Positions 7,931 to 14,652 of a DNA stretch of 37,347 nt are shown here, piece after piece. Below the pieces are notes generated by a model that saw nothing but the letters and a program-made list of their open reading frames with translations, had not been told where the DNA came from and did no database searches. The translations under genes were made by a program, and so were the position numbers. Source of the DNA: Bacillota bacterium (GTDB lineage: Bacteria > Bacillota > UBA4882 > UBA10575); NCBI GenBank assembly GCA_029782135.1, contig JAKOVI010000121.1, positions 1 to 37,347 on the forward strand, given 5' to 3'. Numbering within the stretch: the first letter of the stretch is position 1; the number at the start of each line of letters is the position of its first letter.

Positions 7931-9898
7931 TTGATTAAAAAGATCGCCAATACCATTCGTGGCTTGGTAGCCGATATCGTTGAAAAAGCAAACTCCGGCC
8001 ATCCAGGGATGCCGCTTGGTACGGCGGAAATTGCCGCCATCCTCTATTCCGAAGTATTGAAACACGACCCCACCGCCCCGGACTGGGCCGATCGGGATCG
8101 TTTCGTCCTCTCCGCCGGACACGGTTCCCCTCTGCTCTATACCCTTCTCCATCTCGCTGGTTACCAGATGCCGATGGACGAGCTGAAACGTTTCCGGCAG
8201 TTACACTCAAAAACCCCCGGTCATCCGGAGTACTGGGATACCCCAGGGGTTGAGACAACCACCGGTCCGCTCGGACAAGGGATCTCCAATGCGGTCGGGA
8301 TGGCCCTCGCCGAACGGATGCTGGCCGCCCGCTTCAACCGGCCGGGTTACGAAATTGTCGATCATTATACCTATGTAATTGCCGGCGATGGCTGTTTGAT
8401 GGAAGGGGTTAGCTCTGAGGCCTGCTCCCTGGCCGGTGATCTCAAACTTGGCAAGTTAATTGTCTTTTATGATGATAACGGGATTACGATTGAAGGCTCC
8501 ACGGAGCTGGCTTTCCGCGAGGATGTCCTAAAACGTTATGAAGCTTACGGTTGGCAAGTCTTGGCGATCGACGGTCATAATCCGGAGCAAATCCTCAAGG
8601 CAATCGAGGAAGCGAAAGCCGATACCGTCCGCCCGACCCTGATCGCCGCCAAAACGAAAATCGGGAAATGCAGCCCCTTGGAAGGAGACCCCGAATGCCA
8701 CGGCGCACCTTTGGGCAAGGAAAATGTCGCCGCCCTGAAACAGGCGCTTGGTCTACCGGCCGATGAATTTTATGTCCCGGCCGAAGTTTATGACCACTTC
8801 GCCGCCAAGCGTACCGGTTGGACGGCCGCCCGGAAAGCCTGGGAAGAGAAATTTGCCGCTTGGTCAAAAACATACCCAGAGCTCCGGGCCTTATGGGACC
8901 GGGTGATGAAGCGAGAGCTTCCCGCGGACCTCGCCGCCGCCCTCCCTGCCTTTGAAGTAGGTTCCCAAGTAGCGACCCGTGATGCCGGCGGGAAGATTTT
9001 ATCCGCCCTTTCTCCGCACCTTCCGGAACTGGTTGGCGGCTCGGCCGACCTTTCGCCTTCGACCAAAACTTACGTCAAAGGCGCCGGTGATGTGGGCAAC
9101 GGCCAATTCGACGGGAAGAACTTCCACTTTGGCGTGCGGGAACATGCAATGGGTTCGATCCTGAACGGACTGTCGCTCCATGGCGGCTTCCGCGTCTACG
9201 GTTCAACCTTCTTTGTCTTCTCCGATTACATGCGTCCACCCATCCGGCTGGCCGCCTTAATGCACCAACCGGTAATTTACGTCTTTACCCACGACTCCTT
9301 CTATGTCGGGGAAGACGGCCCGACCCACCAACCGGTGGAACATATTGAAGCCTTACGGCTCATTCCGGGGATGCGTACCATCCGCCCGGCCGATGCCAAC
9401 GAAACCGCCTGGGCTTGGTTGCTCGCCCTTGAGCGCACGGACGGCCCAACGGCAATTCTCCTGACTAGACAGAAAGTTCCGACCCTGGCGGGTACCAACT
9501 TCGAAGGTTTTGCCCGCGGCGGTTATATCATCAGAGAGCCGGAAGGCCAACCGGATCTGGTCCTCATTGCCACCGGGAGTGAAGTCTCCCTTGCGATTGA
9601 AGCCGCCGAACAACTGGCGCAGGAAGGGAAAAAAGCCCGCGTCGTCTCGATGCCCTGCCGGGAACTCTTCATGGCCCAGGATCCTTCCTATATCAGTAAA
9701 GTTTTAGGCCCCGATCTTCCGCGAGTGGCGATCGAAGCCGGTGTCGGTTCTGGCTGGTATCAACTGACCGGTCCTTTAGGGTTAGTGATCGGGCTAGATC
9801 GTTTTGGCGTTAGTGGACCATACAAGGATTTGGCCAAATATTTCGGGTTCACCGCCGACGCCGTCGTAGCGAAGATCAAATCCTTCCTCAAGTGGTAA
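7931..9898 (+). CDS. tkt: Transketolase
   Basis: A full-length 655-aa thiamine-diphosphate enzyme that transfers two-carbon units in the pentose phosphate pathway. Evidence includes the N-terminal [10 protein letters not shown], the ThDP-binding stretch starting GDGCLMEG (near residue 154) and ending in DDNGITIEG, the pyrimidine-domain block with [10 protein letters not shown], and [16 protein letters not shown]. All three domains are on one chain, unlike the split form of some anaerobes. Translation starts at TTG, with AAAGGAG 9 nt upstream. A strong terminator follows. I recognised no good sigma-A promoter in the 140 bases upstream. Confidence 0.96.
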   Translation: MIKKIANTIRGLVADIVEKANSGHPGMPLGTAEIAAILYSEVLKHDPTAPDWADRDRFVLSAGHGSPLLYTLLHLAGYQMPMDELKRFRQLHSKTPGHPEYWDTPGVETTTGPLGQGISNAVGMALAERMLAARFNRPGYEIVDHYTYVIAGDGCLMEGVSSEACSLAGDLKLGKLIVFYDDNGITIEGSTELAFREDVLKRYEAYGWQVLAIDGHNPEQILKAIEEAKADTVRPTLIAAKTKIGKCSPLEGDPECHGAPLGKENVAALKQALGLPADEFYVPAEVYDHFAAKRTGWTAARKAWEEKFAAWSKTYPELRALWDRVMKRELPADLAAALPAFEVGSQVATRDAGGKILSALSPHLPELVGGSADLSPSTKTYVKGAGDVGNGQFDGKNFHFGVREHAMGSILNGLSLHGGFRVYGSTFFVFSDYMRPPIRLAALMHQPVIYVFTHDSFYVGEDGPTHQPVEHIEALRLIPGMRTIRPADANETAWAWLLALERTDGPTAILLTRQKVPTLAGTNFEGFARGGYIIREPEGQPDLVLIATGSEVSLAIEAAEQLAQEGKKARVVSMPCRELFMAQDPSYISKVLGPDLPRVAIEAGVGSGWYQLTGPLGLVIGLDRFGVSGPYKDLAKYFGFTADAVVAKIKSFLKW

Positions 9899-9913
9899 AC
9901 GGTTCGTCTAAAC

Positions 9914-9955
9914 AAACAGAACCCTAAGCTGAGCCTTAGGGTTCTGTTTTACTGT
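9914..9955 (+). terminator. Terminator of tkt
   Basis: Long hairpin with arms AACAGAACCCTAAG and CTTAGGGTTCTGTT and a short loop. It is followed on the plus strand by TTTTACTGTTTT. The arms are nearly symmetrical, so it could also work on the other strand. Confidence 0.9.
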
Positions 9956-10010
9956 TTTAAGGGTGACAGTTTTCACATTACAAAATTCAGTAACAAGCGA
10001 GGTTAAGTCA

Positions 10011-10562
10011 ATGCAAGCAACCATCCTTTGGGATCTTTTCCTCACTTTTTTTAAGATCGGCGCCTTTACCTTCGGTGGCGGCTACGCGATGCTCCCTTTG
10101 ATTCAAAAGGAGGTCGTTGAGGTGAAAAAATGGCTTTCGGACGAGGAATTCGGTGATGTGCTGGCCGTAACCCAATCGTCACCGGGCGCCCTGGCGGTGA
10201 ATGCTTCGTGCTTCATCGGTTACCACCGCGCCGGTTTTCCGGGAGCAATCGTTGCCGTTTTAGGAACTATCCTCCCTTCCTTCCTGATCATCCTGATCAT
10301 TGCCACCTTCTTTACGCAGTTCTCCTCCGTACCGGCCGTCCAGCGTATGTTTAATGGGATCCGGCCGGCCGTTGTGGCCTTAATCGCCTACGCAGTGGTG
10401 AAACTGGGCCGCAAGATTCTTGTCAACCGTTTCGCTTTCCTGATTGCGGCTGCCGTTCTCCTACTCAACCTTCTCCTCGGTGTCAGCCCGATCCAGAATC
10501 TAATCATGGCCGCGCTCGCCGGCGTCGCTTACCACCTTTACCACCAAAAAACAAAGGAATAG
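10011..10562 (+). CDS. Chromate transporter family protein, single CHR domain (first of pair)
   Basis: A 183-aa membrane protein with one CHR domain. The N-terminus has FFKIGAFTFGGGYAMLPLI, the hallmark of the family, followed by LAVTQSSPGALAVN and about five or six hydrophobic segments. Single-domain (short-chain) CHR proteins usually occur as tandem pairs that work together, as here. The family exports chromate, or in many anaerobes probably another anion. A GTG at 9963 would extend it by 16 residues, but the ATG at 10011 has GAGGT 7 nt upstream and puts the CHR motif at the usual distance. Confidence 0.85.
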   Translation: MQATILWDLFLTFFKIGAFTFGGGYAMLPLIQKEVVEVKKWLSDEEFGDVLAVTQSSPGALAVNASCFIGYHRAGFPGAIVAVLGTILPSFLIILIIATFFTQFSSVPAVQRMFNGIRPAVVALIAYAVVKLGRKILVNRFAFLIAAAVLLLNLLLGVSPIQNLIMAALAGVAYHLYHQKTKE

Positions 10563-10584
10563 GAGCAGAAAGAGGGAAAGAACA

Positions 10585-11109
10585 ATGTCAACCTTATGGC
10601 AACTCTTTACGACTTTTTTTAAGATCGGCGCTTTTACCTTCGGCGGCGGTTACGCCATGCTTCCGCTGCTGCAAATAGAGACGATTACGAACCACCATTG
10701 GCTTACCCAGAAAGAATTCATGGAGATCATCGCCATTGCGGAGATGACGCCGGGTCCGGTCGCGATCAATTCGGCCACCTTCATTGGTTTCCGGACCGCC
10801 GGGATCTTGGGTTCGGCCGTTGCAACCTTGGGGGTGATTATGCCCTCGGTGATTGTCGTTTTGCTGATCACAATTTTATTCAAACAATTTCAGAACTCTT
10901 CCTGGACCAAAGCGATCCTCGCCGGAATTAAACCGGCAATCATCGGCTTAATCCTGATCGCCCTCTTCGGCCTGGGGCAGGCCACGCTAACCGATCTCCG
11001 GTCAATCCTGGTCGCTCTCCTCGCTTTCTACTTATTGGCCAGGGTCAAACTCCATCCCATTTTGGTGATTGCCCTCTCCGCCGTCTACGGCTTAATCTTT
11101 ATGCCTTAA
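10585..11109 (+). CDS. Chromate transporter family protein, single CHR domain (second of pair)
   Basis: A 174-aa membrane protein, clearly homologous to the gene just upstream: it repeats TTFFKIGAFTFGGGYAMLP at the N-terminus and EMTPGPVAINSATFIG after it. The gap between the two genes is 22 nt, so they form one operon and probably a heterodimer with opposite membrane orientation, as described for paired short CHR proteins. It has an AGAGGGA site upstream. No metal-response or sulfate gene lies next to it, so the substrate remains open. Confidence 0.85.
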   Translation: MSTLWQLFTTFFKIGAFTFGGGYAMLPLLQIETITNHHWLTQKEFMEIIAIAEMTPGPVAINSATFIGFRTAGILGSAVATLGVIMPSVIVVLLITILFKQFQNSSWTKAILAGIKPAIIGLILIALFGLGQATLTDLRSILVALLAFYLLARVKLHPILVIALSAVYGLIFMP

Positions 11110-11112
11110 AAG

Positions 11113-11143
11113 ATAGGAAGCGTGGTGACGCCCACGCTTCCAC
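11113..11143 (+). terminator. Hairpin after the CHR pair
   Basis: Inverted repeat GGAAGCGTGG / CCACGCTTCC just after the second CHR gene. There is no clear T-run on either side, so it may be a processing or 3'-protecting hairpin rather than a classical terminator. Confidence 0.45.
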
Positions 11144-11192
11144 CCAAACCTGCGGGAGGATAAAAGATGGAGATTCAAAAGAGTCCGCCGGT

Positions 11193-11220
11193 AAAAAAAT
11201 AAAGCCCCCTCTTGCGAGGG
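11193..11220 (-). terminator. Minus-facing terminator-like hairpin
   Basis: CCCCTC-TTGC-GAGGGG stem (11205-11220). On the minus strand it is followed by GCTTTATTTTTTT. Confidence 0.55.
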
Positions 11221-11294
11221 GAAGTATATAAAAGGAGGTGTTACTTGATACAACGTTCTTCTGCCCCGCTTGTTCCCGGTTTTTTGCTTTTAGG

Positions 11295-11317
11295 CAAAAA
11301 AAAGCGCCTTTCGGCGC
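11295..11317 (-). terminator. Minus-facing terminator
   Basis: GCGCC-GAAA-GGCGC followed by eight T on the minus strand. It lies 240 nt downstream of the small gene at 11557-11748 and is a plausible end for its transcript. Confidence 0.7.
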
Positions 11318-11321
11318 GACT

Positions 11322-11350
11322 CCTTAAGTTTAATAACTTAAGGTTTTTTT
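11322..11350 (+). terminator. Plus-facing terminator
   Basis: Perfect 9-bp stem CCTTAAGTT / AACTTAAGG with a TAAT loop, then seven T on the plus strand. It may end read-through from the CHR operon. It lies back to back with the minus-facing terminator at 11295. Confidence 0.75.
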
Positions 11351-11425
11351 GTGGGTTCGATTCCCACCCCACATCATCAGCGGGTATTAACGCCCCCGCT
11401 TACTAGGCGTCTTGGGTTATGTGGG
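11351..11425 (+). other. tRNA T-arm-like element with an acceptor-like inverted repeat
   Basis: GTGGG-TTCGATT-CCCAC (11351-11367) has the sequence and size of a tRNA T-arm. The next seven bases, CCCACAT (11368-11374), are exactly complementary to ATGTGGG at 11419-11425. No D-arm or anticodon arm is found on either side, so this is not a normal tRNA gene. It may be a tRNA remnant, an attachment-site relic or chance. Confidence 0.35.
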
Positions 11426-11458
11426 CCAGCCCCAATCTATATATAAAAAAGGAGGAAA

Positions 11459-11488
11459 ATGAAAAAAGGTTGTTCTTCGCTATTATAA
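11459..11488 (+). other. Possible mini-ORF (9 codons)
   Basis: ATG AAA AAA GGT TGT TCT TCG CTA TTA TAA with a strong GGAGG just upstream. It is too short to identify and may be a chance ORF or a leader peptide. A similar 11-codon ORF with GGGAGG lies at 11167-11202. Apart from these, the hairpins and the T-arm-like element, nothing recognisable is seen between 11110 and 11556. Confidence 0.2.
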
Positions 11489-11556
11489 TACCAAACGGTG
11501 GTTAATTTCACTTTGCAGAGAAGAAAAGAGAAGGTAAAAAATTGTATAAGTTCAAC

Positions 11557-11748
11557 TCAACCTTTTATATCATCAACAATAGCTTTAACCGCTTGTTCAA
11601 GGCTGCTGAAGTTCAATTCTTGATAAAATTTTTCCAGGTCCGACTCAGAATATTTTGCTTTCAGTTGCGTGATAAAATCAGCAATCGACAGCGATGCCCC
11701 ATGCTTTTCGAGCAACTCGCCAATGGTGTTACTAATCTGATGGTTCAT
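11557..11748 (-). CDS. Small protein of unknown function (63 aa)
   Basis: A 63-aa acidic, probably all-helical soluble protein (MNHQISNTIGELLEKHG at the N-terminus; EQAVKAIVDDIKG at the C-terminus). It has no cysteines, no membrane segment and no motif I recognise. The ribosome site GGGAGAGG lies about 8 nt before the ATG, which supports a real gene. It is the first gene downstream of the c-di-GMP riboswitch and tmRNA on the same strand, after a leader of about 265 nt beyond the riboswitch terminator. It may therefore be controlled by read-through, though a possible promoter of its own lies at 11790-11817. Confidence 0.65.
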   Translation of the reverse strand: MNHQISNTIGELLEKHGASLSIADFITQLKAKYSESDLEKFYQELNFSSLEQAVKAIVDDIKG

Positions 11749-11789
11749 CTCACATACCTCTCCCTTCTGATCTATTCGCGGTCTGTTTA

Positions 11790-11817
11790 CTTATATCATA
11801 ATCGTCAATTCAGGCAA
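11790..11817 (-). promoter_or_regulatory. Candidate promoter of the 63-aa gene
   Basis: Minus strand: TTGCCT (11812-11817), 16-nt spacer, TATAAG (11790-11795), about 40 nt before the start codon. If active, the gene would not depend only on read-through from the riboswitch. Confidence 0.4.
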
Positions 11818-11927
11818 CGTCTTTAAATGCATTAAGTATATTTCGACAAGGAATCAAATATTTCCTACCAAAAAGCGTTTTTTCTTGTTGCACCTTAAGA
11901 TATTTTTGTAAACATTTCTGAAGAGCA

Positions 11928-11977
11928 AAGACCCCTCCATCAGCAGGAGGGAGTCATATAGAAAGAGGGGGGTCTTC
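11928..11977 (-). other. Nested hairpin in the leader
   Basis: AAGACCCC / GGGGTCTT form an outer stem, and CCTCC-TGCTGAT-GGAGG an alternative inner stem sharing some bases. It lies between the riboswitch terminator and the 63-aa gene. A second small stem CAGTGAA / TTCACTG follows at about 11977-11997. The T-rich tail is weak, so it may be an attenuator or only RNA structure. Confidence 0.4.
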
Positions 11978-12013
11978 AGTGAAAACCTCTTCACTGCAAG
12001 CGGAAAGCGAAGT

Positions 12014-12045
12014 AAAAAAACCTCGCTACGCAAAGCATCGAGGTT
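12014..12045 (-). terminator. Riboswitch-controlled terminator
   Basis: On the minus strand AACCTCG pairs with CGAGGTT, followed by seven T in all. The 5' arm and loop of this hairpin (12028-12044) are complementary to the riboswitch core at 12092-12107: nine perfect pairs plus five, separated by a 3/2-nt internal loop. The terminator and this antiterminator pairing are mutually exclusive. Confidence 0.9.
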
Positions 12046-12050
12046 CTTTC

Positions 12051-12137
12051 AACATGGCAACCGAGCTATCTTGGCAGTCAACCTGCTTTAGACCTCTGGC
12101 TTTGCGTCCTTACCTTTCGGTAAGTTTGCCGTTTTCA
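12051..12137 (-). promoter_or_regulatory. Cyclic-di-GMP-I (GEMM-I) riboswitch aptamer
   Basis: The minus strand reads GGCAAACTTACC-GAAA-GGTAAGGACGCAAAGCC, then AGAGGTCTAAAGC, and closes with GGTTGCC. This matches the class I c-di-GMP aptamer: the GCAAAC strand, the P2 hairpin capped by a GAAA tetraloop that docks on P3, the invariant GGACGCAAAGCC core and the CCTAA-like segment before P3. P1 is GGCAA / TTGCC. Ligand binding should hold the core in the aptamer and free the downstream terminator, giving an OFF switch. The aptamer starts about 20 nt after the CCA end of tmRNA on the same strand. Confidence 0.93.
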
Positions 12138-12155
12138 TCTGATCAATATTTAATT

Positions 12156-12508
12156 TGGTGGAGGCGGGGGGAATCGAACCCCCGTCCGAAAAGATGACCA
12201 TAGGAGTCTCTCCGGGTGCAGTCCGCACTTAAAATTTAACCACAGCCCGGTCTGCGGACGGACCGGAGGCTTTGGCGATCTCGATCAGCTTAGCACCGGC
12301 CTCCGAGAATTGACCGGTGAGCGTCCTGGTTTAGGTGACGCCCGCACTAAACTCCCAGGCTAAGTTTAGTTTGGACGGCTACTTGTAATTAAGCAGCTAA
12401 AGCGTAATTATTGTTGGCACTTAATGTGCTTGCTGCAGTTTAACGAGGCCACAGCACCTCGACCCGCTACCCCTATCATCATACTCCCCGTCGAAACCAG
12501 TCGCCCCC
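12156..12508 (-). ncRNA. ssrA: Transfer-messenger RNA
   Basis: One-piece tmRNA of about 353 nt that rescues stalled ribosomes together with SmpB. The acceptor stem GGGGGCG (5') pairs with CGCCTCC (3') and is followed by ACCA encoded in the DNA. The 3' T-arm GGGGGTTCGATTCCCCC and the 5' block GACTGGTTTCGACGGGG are typical. The tag reading frame is at 12389-12418. smpB lies just upstream on the same strand, but ssrA has a strong promoter of its own. No intrinsic terminator follows the CCA end; the first one downstream is the riboswitch-controlled terminator at 12014-12045. Confidence 0.97.
12389..12418 (-). other. tmRNA proteolysis tag reading frame
   Basis: GCC AAC AAT AAT TAC GCT TTA GCT GCT TAA encodes ANNNYALAA and a stop. 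It ends in the ALAA-type degron seen in Firmicute tags; the resume codon is GCC. Confidence 0.93.
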
Positions 12509-12535
12509 AGAAGGTGTAGACTAGTTGACAATAAT

Positions 12536-12564
12536 ATTATACTCCAAACCGGCATTTTTGACAA
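12536..12564 (-). promoter_or_regulatory. ssrA promoter
   Basis: Minus strand: -35 TTGTCA (12559-12564), exactly 17 nt, -10 TATAAT (12536-12541). The mature 5' end at 12508 lies about 20 nt after the expected start site. Confidence 0.85.
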
Positions 12565-12628
12565 ATAAAAAAGAAGTTACTTCTGTTCCGTACCATTCAA
12601 CCGCACGAAAAAAGGGCGCGGTGCTTCC

Positions 12629-13090
12629 TTATCCCCGGTCTTTCCCCTTGAAAGCCCGGGCCATTTCCCGCTCGGCGTCTTTTTTGGCGATTGTTTCCCG
12701 TTTATCATAGAGTTTCTTTCCGCGGGCCAACGCCAGTTCAACCTTTACCCGGTTCTTCTGGTCAAAATAGAGGGCGAGGGGGACTAACGTGTAACCTCTC
12801 TCCTTCGTTTTACTGGCCAATCGCCGGATCTGTTCCCTGTGCAACAGCAGTTTCCGGGGGCGCAAGGGATCATGGTTAAAACGGTTGCCAAAGTCGTAGG
12901 GACTGATATGACAATTATAAAGATAGACTTCCATCTCTTTCAACTGGGCGTAGCTGTCGTTCAAACTCCCTTTACCCCGGCGTAAGGATTTAACCTCGGT
13001 CCCGGTTAAAACAATCCCTGCTTCCAGGGTATCCTCGATGAAATATTCATAGCGCGCCCGGCGGTTCGTCGCGATCGTTTTGTTCTCCAC
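12629..13090 (-). CDS. smpB: SsrA-binding protein SmpB
   Basis: A 153-aa RNA-binding protein that brings tmRNA to stalled ribosomes. Its OB-fold begins with the typical [20 protein letters not shown] and [14 protein letters not shown]. The C-terminal tail (about residues 125-153; [14 protein letters not shown] at the end) is basic and enters the decoding centre in known structures. Length is normal. The start is GTG; AAGG lies 7 nt upstream, with AAGGAGAG a little further. The adjacent ssrA gene on the same strand supports the assignment. Confidence 0.97.
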   Translation of the reverse strand: MENKTIATNRRARYEYFIEDTLEAGIVLTGTEVKSLRRGKGSLNDSYAQLKEMEVYLYNCHISPYDFGNRFNHDPLRPRKLLLHREQIRRLASKTKERGYTLVPLALYFDQKNRVKVELALARGKKLYDKRETIAKKDAEREMARAFKGKDRG

Positions 13091-13221
13091 CGTTCAACCT
13101 TCTCTCCTTAAGCACCAACCGGGTTCACCGTGTTACGAACCAGCGGTTCCCGGATTTATTCAGAAATTTATAAGGTTTTAAGCTTATGAAAGCCTCAGAT
13201 GCCTAAAGTTAATTATATAGC

Positions 13222-13252
13222 AAAGGAGCCCGTTTTGTAAACCGGCTCCTTT
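13222..13252 (-). terminator. Hairpin after ackA
   Basis: AAAGGAGCC / GGCTCCTTT inverted repeat about 30 nt after the ackA stop. The tail on the minus strand (TTTGCTATATAATT) is only moderately T-rich. It separates ackA from smpB. Confidence 0.6.
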
Positions 13253-13280
13253 CCGCTTTTAAAATTCCGGCCAGCCGTTC

Positions 13281-14480
13281 TTAACTGATTAAAGCCAGCG
13301 TGTCGCGGACAATCATCAACTCTTCATTCGTTGGGATCAGCATGACGGTGATCTTCGACTCCGGCAAGCTTAAAATCGCTTCCTGGCCGCGCAGGTTCTC
13401 ATTCTTGGCGTAATCCATCTTTACCCCCAAGAATTCCAGTTCACGACAGATATCCTGCCGGGCCAGCCAATCGTTCTCGCCGATCCCCGCCGTAAAGACC
13501 AGGACATCCAGTCCTTGTAAGGCGACATAATAGGAGCCGATATACTTGGTAATCCGGTAAACAAACAGTTCATAGGCTTCTTGCGCCCGCTGGTTACCGG
13601 CCGCCCGTTCCCGCTGAATATCCCGCATATCCGAATAGCCGGTCAACCCCAAAAAGCCACTCTTTTTGTTCAGGTAATTATCAGCCTCGTTCGGTGTCAG
13701 TTTTAACTTGTTACTGATAAAAGGCACAATCGCCGGATCAAGATCCCCGGAACGGGTCCCCATTACCAGACCTTCCAACGGGGTTAGACCCATTGAAGTG
13801 TCGATGACTTTGCCATCCTTAATCGCCGCCAGGCTGCTGCCATTCCCTAAATGGGCGGTAATGATCTTTAACCCCTCAAGCGGACGCCCAAGAATCTGAC
13901 CGGCACGGGCGGAAACATAGCGATGCGATGTCCCGTGAAAACCGTACCGCCGTACCCGGTGTTGCTCATACAACTCATAAGGAACGGCATAAAGAAACGC
14001 CCTCCGCGGCATTGTTTGGTGGAAAGCCGTGTCAAAGACCGCCACCTGGGGTATCCCCGGCATAAGATCTTGACAGGCTCTGATTCCCATGATATTGGCC
14101 GGCATATGTAACGGCCCAAGCTCCTTTAATGACTCCAACTTCTCTAAAGTATCACCGGTCACGAGCACCGATTCCTTAAAGATCTCCCCGCCATGGAGAA
14201 CACGGTGGCCGACGCCATTAATCTCGCTTAAATCCTTAATCACGCCCCACTCGGCGTCGAGCAACAAGTCCAATACCATCTGTAACGCCTGTTGATGGTT
14301 TGTGATCTCACTTTCGGCCTCATATTTTTTCTTATCCTGTCTTTGGTGGTTAATCTTACCTAGTCCACCAGGCATTCCGATTCTTTCGACTAATCCTTGG
14401 GCCAATACTTCTTCGGTTTCAGCGGCAAATAGTCTGTATTTAAGAGAAGAACTTCCGCTATTGATAACTAAAATATTCAT
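13281..14480 (-). CDS. ackA: Acetate kinase
   Basis: A 399-aa cytoplasmic enzyme that makes ATP and acetate from acetyl phosphate, the final step of fermentative acetate formation. It has the N-terminal NSGSSSLKYRLF (residues 6-17), the motifs GHRVLHGG and VFDTAFHQTMP, the phosphate-binding AHLGNGSSLAAI, and GTRSGDLDP. The start ATG has AAAGGAG upstream, and a good promoter lies at 14571-14600. Phosphotransacetylase, its usual partner, is not in this window. Confidence 0.97.
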   Translation of the reverse strand: MNILVINSGSSSLKYRLFAAETEEVLAQGLVERIGMPGGLGKINHQRQDKKKYEAESEITNHQQALQMVLDLLLDAEWGVIKDLSEINGVGHRVLHGGEIFKESVLVTGDTLEKLESLKELGPLHMPANIMGIRACQDLMPGIPQVAVFDTAFHQTMPRRAFLYAVPYELYEQHRVRRYGFHGTSHRYVSARAGQILGRPLEGLKIITAHLGNGSSLAAIKDGKVIDTSMGLTPLEGLVMGTRSGDLDPAIVPFISNKLKLTPNEADNYLNKKSGFLGLTGYSDMRDIQRERAAGNQRAQEAYELFVYRITKYIGSYYVALQGLDVLVFTAGIGENDWLARQDICRELEFLGVKMDYAKNENLRGQEAILSLPESKITVMLIPTNEELMIVRDTLALIS

Positions 14481-14570
14481 TAGTGTTACTCCTTTCTATA
14501 ATGATAATGATGTAATGTGGTTCGACGACAGGATAGATAACATAAATACTGTATACATCGCACCTTCCCT

Positions 14571-14600
14571 ATTATAAACCTTTTTCCCCGCTTTTGGCAA
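14571..14600 (-). promoter_or_regulatory. ackA promoter
   Basis: Minus strand: TTGCCA (14595-14600), 18-nt spacer, TATAAT (14571-14576), about 90 nt before the ackA start. Confidence 0.7.
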
Positions 14601-14621
14601 GCAGTTTACCTGCCTTCCAAT

Positions 14622-14648
14622 AAAAAAAGCCAGTTTACACTGGCTTTT
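14622..14648 (-). terminator. Terminator of the chemoreceptor gene
   Basis: AAAAGCCAGT-GTAA-ACTGGCTTTTTTT on the minus strand, 4 nt after the stop codon. Confidence 0.9.
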
Positions 14649-14652
14649 ATTC

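Noticed and set aside
11212-11406. Plus-strand frame of 64 codons
   Set aside because: It runs through two terminator hairpins and the T-arm-like element; its composition is not protein-like.
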